Source of the DNA: Bacillota bacterium
GTDB taxonomy: Bacteria > Bacillota > Clostridia > Christensenellales > Aristaeellaceae
Assembly (NCBI GenBank): GCA_023459675.1
Contig: JAEWTC010000197.1
Coordinates: forward strand, 1-8,777
Length of the DNA stretch: 8,777 bases
Reading direction: 5' to 3'
The notes beneath the pieces are model-generated. The model was not told where the DNA came from and searched no databases. It saw only the letters and a program-made list of their open reading frames with translations. The position numbers and the translations under genes are program-made. Below, piece by piece: positions 5,284 to 8,777 of the stretch; positions within the stretch are counted from its first letter, which is position 1; each line of letters opens with the position of its first letter.

Positions 5284-6831
5284 TCAGGCAAACAGCGATT
5301 TACCCGTCATTTCTTTGGGCACGGGGATACCCATGCTCTCGAGCATCGTGGGGGCGATGTCGCATAGGCGGCCGCCGCTGCGCAGGGTTTTCCCGACCAT
5401 CTCCGGCCCGACGGCGATGAAGGGCACGGGGTTGGTGGTGTGAGCGGTGAAGGGGCCGCCGGTTTCGGGGTCGACCATCTGGTCCGCATTGCCGTGGTCA
5501 GCGGTGATGAAGGCGCGGCCGCCGTTTTGCAAAATGGCGCGCACCACGCCGGAAACGCAGTCGTCCACGGCGTGGACGGCCTTCACGGCGGCGTCCATGA
5601 TGCCGGTATGGCCTACCATGTCGCAATTGGCGAAGTTTAAAATCATCAGGTCGTACTTCTTCATGTTGATCTCGTGAATGGCTTTGCCCGCCACCTCGTA
5701 CGCGCTCATCTCGGGGTCAAGGTCGAAGGTCGCCACCTTGGACGACGGCACCAGAATGCGGTCTTCGCCGGGGTTGGGCGGTTCCACGCCGCCGTTGAAG
5801 AAAAAGGTGACGTGCGCGTACTTCTGGGTTTCGGCGATGCGCAGCTGCGTAAGCCCGAGGCCGGAAACGTACTCGCCCAGGGTATTGGACAAATCCTCCG
5901 GCTGGTTGACGACCTCCAGCCCCGTAAAGGTGGCGTCGTACTGCGTCATGGACACGAAACGCACGGGGAAATACCCGTTAGCGCGCGGGAAGCCGGTGAA
6001 ATCCGGCTGGATGAAAGCGCGGGTCAGCTGCCGGGCGCGGTCCGGGCGGAAGTTGAAGAAAATGACCCCGTCCTCCGGGGCGATGACGGCGGTGGGCTTG
6101 CCGCCCTTTTGCACTACGGTGGGCAACACAAATTCGTCGTTCCCCGCCTCGCCCAAGGCGTAGCTCTGCTCCACGGCCTGCTCCGCGCTTGCCGCGGTTA
6201 GGCCCAGGCCGAGCACCATGGCGTCGTACGCCTTCTGGACGCGGTCCCACAGGTTATCGCGGTCCATGGCCCAGTAGCGGCCCATGACCGTGGCGATTTC
6301 GCCGACGCCGATCTCCGCAAGCTTGGCTTCCAATTCCTTGATATAGCACAGCCCGCTGGTGGGGGGCACGTCGCGCCCGTCCAGAAAGCAGTGCACGTAT
6401 ACGTTTTGTACGCCGTGCTGCTTACATATTTCTAAAAGCGCGTACAGGTGCGTGTTATGGCTGTGCACGCCGCCGTCGGACACGAGGCCCATCAGGTGCA
6501 CGGCTTTGCCGGTTTGTTTCGCGTGTTCCATCACGCGGATCAGCGGCTGTTTCTGGAAAAAGACGCCGTCCTCGATATCCTTGGTGATGCGGGTCAGCTC
6601 CTGATACACCACGCGTCCCGCGCCGATGTTCAGGTGGCCCACCTCGCTGTTGCCCATCTGGCCGTGCGGCAGGCCGACGTCCATACCGCTGGCGCCGATC
6701 TGCGTATGCGGGTACTTGGCCATCAGCGCGTCCAGCCGCGGCGTACCCGCCTGGCAGATGGCGTTTCCTTCGCACTTCGGATTGATCCCAAAGCCATCCA
6801 TGATGATCAGCGCCGTCATGGTTTTCTGCAT
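5284..6831 (-). CDS. gpmI: 2,3-bisphosphoglycerate-independent phosphoglycerate mutase
   Basis: This encodes 515 residues, the usual length for the family. It interconverts 3- and 2-phosphoglycerate in glycolysis in the cytosol, using two Mn(II) ions and a phosphoserine intermediate. It belongs to the alkaline phosphatase superfamily. Visible signature residues are D12 in IIMDGFG, catalytic Ser 62 in GQMGNSEVGH, H123 in VSDGGVHSH, D151 and R153 in FLDGRD, R185 in GRYWAMDRD, FRPDRARQ (261-268), K337 in RIAETQKYAHVTFFFNGG, D404 and H408 in NCDMVGHTG, D445-H446 in TADHGN, and H464. All metal and substrate residues are present, so it should be active. The start ATG 6831 has GAGGAG seven bases ahead; the internal ATG at codon 5 is too far from it. 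The gene follows tpiA after 15 bases and is the last gene of the transcript. Confidence 0.97.
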   Translation of the reverse strand: MQKTMTALIIMDGFGINPKCEGNAICQAGTPRLDALMAKYPHTQIGASGMDVGLPHGQMGNSEVGHLNIGAGRVVYQELTRITKDIEDGVFFQKQPLIRVMEHAKQTGKAVHLMGLVSDGGVHSHNTHLYALLEICKQHGVQNVYVHCFLDGRDVPPTSGLCYIKELEAKLAEIGVGEIATVMGRYWAMDRDNLWDRVQKAYDAMVLGLGLTAASAEQAVEQSYALGEAGNDEFVLPTVVQKGGKPTAVIAPEDGVIFFNFRPDRARQLTRAFIQPDFTGFPRANGYFPVRFVSMTQYDATFTGLEVVNQPEDLSNTLGEYVSGLGLTQLRIAETQKYAHVTFFFNGGVEPPNPGEDRILVPSSKVATFDLDPEMSAYEVAGKAIHEINMKKYDLMILNFANCDMVGHTGIMDAAVKAVHAVDDCVSGVVRAILQNGGRAFITADHGNADQMVDPETGGPFTAHTTNPVPFIAVGPEMVGKTLRSGGRLCDIAPTMLESMGIPVPKEMTGKSLFA

Positions 6832-6846
6832 CGTTTTGCTCCTCGT

Positions 6847-7599
6847 TTACCGGTCGAACAGTACGACCTGCGCAAAGTCCGCCGCTTTCAGCGACGCGCC
6901 GCCGATGAGGCCGCCGTCGATTTCCGGCTGCGCCATCAGGCCTTTGACGTTGCCCGGGTTCATGCTGCCGCCGTATTGAATGCGTACGGCGTCCGCCACG
7001 GCCTGGCCGTACGCGCGCGCCACGGCATTGCGGATCACGCCGATGGTTTCGTTCGCCTGCGCGTCGGTGGCGGTGAGCCCGGTGCCGATCGCCCAAACGG
7101 GCTCGTAGGCGATGACGAGGGCTTTCACCTCGTCCGCCGAAAGGCCGGTCAGCGCCATGCGCGTCTGGTATTCAACAATCGGGTCGGTATAGCCCGCCTC
7201 GCGCTCGTTTTTAAGTTCCCCCACGCATACGATGGGAACCAGCCCGGCCGCGACCGCGGCGCGGGTGCGGAGGTTGACGGTTGCGTCGGTTTCGCCGAAG
7301 TACTGCCGCCGCTCGCTGTGGCCGATGACGACGTATTCCACGCCGCAGGCCTTGAGCATCGCAGCGCTCAGCTCGCCTGTGTACGCGCCTTTTTCGGCAA
7401 AGTGCACGTTCTGGGCGCCAAGTTTCACGTTGGAACCCGCCGCGGCCTCCCGGACCGCCTGATAGCAAACCGCAGGCACGCAGACCACCACGTCGCACGC
7501 GGCGCCGCTGACCAACGGGATCAATTCCTTCACAAGCGCCTGGGCTTCATCCGGGGTTTTATTCATTTTCCAGTTACCGGCGATAATCGGTTTGCGCAT
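6847..7599 (-). CDS. tpiA: Triosephosphate isomerase
   Basis: This encodes 250 residues from ATG 7599, the normal size. It is a cytosolic TIM-barrel dimer that interconverts dihydroxyacetone phosphate and glyceraldehyde 3-phosphate. Catalytic residues are all visible: N9 and K11 in AGNWKMN, H94 in VIGHSERR, and E166 in AYEPVWAIGTG, whose following residues form the mobile loop. The phosphate-binding YGGS is at 209-212 and the late LIGGASL at 231-237. ATG 7599 is preferred because GAAGGAG lies nine bases ahead and the protein begins MRKPIIAGNWK, matching the family. The upstream in-frame ATGs (7620, 7629) would add unrelated residues across the ribosome site. It is followed by gpmI after 15 bases and preceded by its own likely promoter, then by the inserted element that separates it from pgk. 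Confidence 0.97.
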   Translation of the reverse strand: MRKPIIAGNWKMNKTPDEAQALVKELIPLVSGAACDVVVCVPAVCYQAVREAAAGSNVKLGAQNVHFAEKGAYTGELSAAMLKACGVEYVVIGHSERRQYFGETDATVNLRTRAAVAAGLVPIVCVGELKNEREAGYTDPIVEYQTRMALTGLSADEVKALVIAYEPVWAIGTGLTATDAQANETIGVIRNAVARAYGQAVADAVRIQYGGSMNPGNVKGLMAQPEIDGGLIGGASLKAADFAQVVLFDR

Positions 7600-7608
7600 C
7601 GGTATCCG

Positions 7609-7615
7609 CTCCTTC
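7609..7615 (-). promoter_or_regulatory. Ribosome binding site of tpiA
   Basis: GAAGGAG on the minus strand lies nine bases before ATG 7599 and sets the tpiA start, excluding the longer reading from 7629. Confidence 0.8.
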
Positions 7616-7635
7616 GGCATTGATTTCACGAGGGT

Positions 7636-7644
7636 ATTGTACCA
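7636..7644 (-). promoter_or_regulatory. Likely extended -10 promoter of tpiA-gpmI
   Basis: The minus strand reads TGG followed by TACAAT (7641-7636), an extended -10 element about 37 bases ahead of the tpiA start. The 17-base upstream position (7664-7659) reads CCCAAA, a poor -35, so recognition would rely on the extended -10. It lies between the inserted element and tpiA, so tpiA-gpmI could be transcribed without pgk. Confidence 0.45.
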
Positions 7645-7697
7645 TAGAATGGCAAACGTTTGGGACTTCGCTACTAAAACCGATAGTTCTAGAAGGC

Positions 7698-7720
7698 ATC
7701 AGCCTGTTCAAAAAGCCTGA
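7698..7720 (+). repeat. Left terminal inverted repeat
   Basis: It begins ATCAGCCTGTT, then continues through A5 to CCTGA. It matches the complement of 8016-8038 at 21 of 23 positions, with mismatches at the 12th and 18th base. Confidence 0.8.
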
Positions 7721-7730
7721 GATGCTAGGC
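7710..7730 (-). terminator. Weak terminator-like hairpin at the left end of the element
   Basis: On the minus strand GCCT (7730-7727) can pair with AGGC (7718-7715) across an 8-base loop, followed by TTTTT (7714-7710). It would act on transcripts coming from pgk. The stem is short, so this is tentative. Confidence 0.3.
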
Positions 7731-8002
7731 ATTGAAGGAGAGCGTGCTGCCAGTGGCAGCTTCAACGAAGTTGAAAGCGCTCCTCCAATGGGAGGTTTGA
7801 CAGAGCATACAAACGGTAGTGCCGTATGCGACAATCAAACCGAGTGGGCAGCAAGGGCGGCAAAGGGCTGAGCTTACTCGTTTGTAAGTGACGCCCTTTG
7901 CCACTTCATAAGGGAAGGCGCAGCCTGACTAGCACAGGAAATCTGCGAAGCAGATGAAGTGCGTAGCCTCGCCCCGTTAGTACAGGGCGAGGCCGCCATG
8001 AG

Positions 8003-8026
8003 CTGACAACGCAGGTCAGGTTTTTT
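8003..8026 (+). terminator. Terminator-like hairpin at the right end of the element
   Basis: CTGAC (8003-8007) pairs with GTCAG (8015-8019) around a 7-base loop, followed by G and six T residues (8021-8026). It would end a plus-strand transcript of the element. The stem is only five bases, and the same GTCAGG can instead pair with CCTGAC at 7924-7929. Confidence 0.35.
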
Positions 8027-8038
8027 CAACAGGCTGAT
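8016..8038 (-). repeat. Right terminal inverted repeat
   Basis: Read on the minus strand it begins ATCAGCCTGTT and copies the left repeat with two mismatches. Its outermost base is also the last base of the pgk stop codon (TAA, 8040-8038). Confidence 0.8.
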
Positions 8039-8777
8039 TATTTGTCGTCCAGCGCCGCGACGCCAGGCAACACCTTGCCTTCGAGGAACTCCAGGCTCGC
8101 GCCGCCGCCGGTGGACACGTGGGTCACCTGATCGGCATAGCCCATCTGTTCCACGGCCGCCGCGCTATCGCCGCCGCCGACGATGGTAACGCCCTTGCAC
8201 AAGGCCATCGCCTTGGCGATCTCGCGGGTGCCTTCGGCGAAATTCGGGAACTCGAACACGCCCATCGGGCCGTTCCAGAACACCGTACCCGCCGTGATGA
8301 TCTCGTTGGCGAAGATCACCTGCGTTTTGGGGCCGATGTCCAGACCCTCAAACCCGTTAGGGATGGCAACGTTATGCACGGTGATGCGAAGCGCGTCGTT
8401 TTTGAAACTGTCCGCGGCGACGTTATCCACCGGCAGCAGCAGGCGCACGCCGTTGGCTTTTGCCTTATCCATCAGTTCCTTGGCGAGCTCCACCTTGTCC
8501 GCTTCCATTTTGCTGTTGCCAACGCTGATGCCCAGCGCGGCCTTGAAGGTGTAGCTCATCGCGCCGCCGATGACCAGCGAATCCACCTTGCCCAGCAGGT
8601 TGTTGATCAGCTCGATCTTGTCCGACACCTTTGCGCCGCCCAGCACCGCCACAAACGGGCGCTCCGGGTTTTCCAGCGCCTTGCCCATCACGGCTAGCTC
8701 TTTGCCGATCAGGAAACCGGAAACCGCCGGGGACAGGAAATGGGCAACGCCCTCGGTGGAGCACTGCGCGCGGTGCG
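8038..8777 (-). CDS. pgk: Phosphoglycerate kinase, C-terminal part (partial)
   Basis: The gene runs off the right edge; codons are in frame from 8775 and 245 residues are visible, ending at TAA 8040-8038. It transfers phosphate between 1,3-bisphosphoglycerate and ADP, making ATP in glycolysis in the cytosol. Visible family signatures are HRAQCSTEGVAHFL (first visible residues, end of the substrate-binding N-domain), AVLGGAKVSDKI, the hinge and nucleotide-domain segments IGGAMSYTF, FWNGPMGVFEFPNFAEGT and IVGGGDSAAAVEQ, and the closing STGGGASLEFLEG. The C-terminal end PGVAALDDK is normal, so the adjacent element did not truncate it. With tpiA and gpmI downstream on the same strand it belongs to a lower-glycolysis cluster of the common pgk-tpiA-gpmI order, but the inserted element and a separate tpiA promoter lie between. 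Confidence 0.96.
   Translation of the reverse strand, partial: HRAQCSTEGVAHFLSPAVSGFLIGKELAVMGKALENPERPFVAVLGGAKVSDKIELINNLLGKVDSLVIGGAMSYTFKAALGISVGNSKMEADKVELAKELMDKAKANGVRLLLPVDNVAADSFKNDALRITVHNVAIPNGFEGLDIGPKTQVIFANEIITAGTVFWNGPMGVFEFPNFAEGTREIAKAMALCKGVTIVGGGDSAAAVEQMGYADQVTHVSTGGGASLEFLEGKVLPGVAALDDK

Larger units (their letters stand above)
7698..8038. mobile_element. MITE-like element with terminal inverted repeats, structured, non-coding
   Basis: The 23-base ends (7698-7720 and 8016-8038) are inverted repeats matching at 21 positions, each beginning ATCAGCCTGTT. The interior holds GCTGCC/GGCAGC (7746-7751, 7755-7760), TTCAAC-GAA-GTTGAA (7761-7775), GGTTTGA/TCAAACC (7794-7800, 7835-7841) enclosing GCATAC/GTATGC (7805-7810, 7824-7829), a 10-base perfect stem (7859-7868, 7893-7902) enclosing CTTAC/GTAAG, ATCTGC-GAA-GCAGAT (7941-7955), and a 9-base perfect stem (7966-7974, 7985-7993). 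Its base composition is less GC-rich than the flanking genes. A frame of up to 83 codons crosses it (7620-7871, plus) but shows no domain or ribosome site and begins outside the element. No transposase is present, so mobility would need one supplied elsewhere. It may equally be an inserted structured RNA. An AT dinucleotide flanks both CAGCC ends and could be either part of the repeat or a 2-base target duplication. Confidence 0.7.

Noticed and set aside
5041..5367. Short frames in the 5041-5290 spacer on either strand
   Set aside because: They lack ribosome sites, run through the gpmI terminator or into gpmI antisense, and have low-complexity Arg/Pro/Ala composition.
6448..7623. 391-codon plus-strand frame across gpmI and tpiA
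   Set aside because: It is antisense to two genes with complete catalytic motifs, and its His/Arg/Ala-rich composition is the mirror of GC-rich codon use.
7620..7871. 83-codon plus-strand and 86-codon minus-strand (7834-7574) frames over the left half of the element
   Set aside because: Both begin or end outside the element, lack ribosome sites and known domains, and are explained by the stem-rich sequence, where both strands stay open by symmetry.
7698..8038. Group II intron, RNase P, tmRNA, CRISPR array or IS200/IS605-type guide RNA as identity of the element
   Set aside because: I see no domain V motif, no RNase P core, no tRNA-like end with tag, and no regularly spaced repeats. Perfect terminal inverted repeats argue against the IS200/IS605 type, which lacks them. 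No family could be assigned by eye.
8119..8697. 192-codon plus-strand frame over pgk
   Set aside because: It is antisense to phosphoglycerate kinase and rich in His and Arg, as expected for a shadow frame.

Overview
The window looks like chromosomal DNA from a GC-rich clostridial (low-to-mid GC phylum, but locally GC-rich) Firmicute. The grounds are a single-chain type glycyl-tRNA synthetase C-terminus, a WalRK/PhoPR-like two-component pair, lipoproteins with GerMN domains (a fold named from the Bacillus germination protein GerM), cofactor-independent phosphoglycerate mutase, strong AGGAGG-type ribosome binding sites and sigma-A type promoters. The species cannot be named from the sequence alone.

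Layout. Positions 1-121 hold the last 39 codons of a plus-strand glycyl-tRNA synthetase gene. It converges on a minus-strand operon, and a large shared bidirectional terminator (131-204) separates them. The operon, read right to left, is response regulator (4930-4238), sensor histidine kinase (about 4242-2767), a single-GerMN lipoprotein (2770-1790) and a triple-GerMN-like lipoprotein (1776-220). The genes overlap or are separated by only a few bases. A good sigma-A promoter lies at 5006-4978, with TGTAA-type half-sites just upstream. A structured, gene-free, GC-rich spacer (about 5042-5228) follows. Next comes a second minus-strand group of glycolysis genes: pgk (incomplete, running off the right edge), tpiA and gpmI, the last ending in a strong hairpin terminator (5229-5262).

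The odd item is the gap between pgk and tpiA. About 340 bp (7698-8038) are bounded by 23-bp imperfect terminal inverted repeats. The left repeat lies upstream of the tpiA promoter and the right one touches the pgk stop codon. The interior is packed with perfect hairpins (two with C-GAA-G triloops, one 10-bp and one 9-bp perfect stem) and has no convincing coding capacity. It looks like a non-autonomous mobile element (MITE-like) or an inserted structured-RNA cassette, and it probably separates transcription of pgk from tpiA-gpmI.

Working together: pgk, tpiA and gpmI supply three steps of lower glycolysis. The two-component system plus its two lipoproteins is arranged like the actinobacterial mtrA-mtrB-lpqB operon, where a GerMN-containing lipoprotein follows the kinase. 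I infer that the lipoproteins modulate or serve the kinase at the outer face of the membrane. The kinase has no ATG, GTG or TTG start upstream of its first membrane segment. Its best start is an ATT that overlaps the regulator's stop codon.
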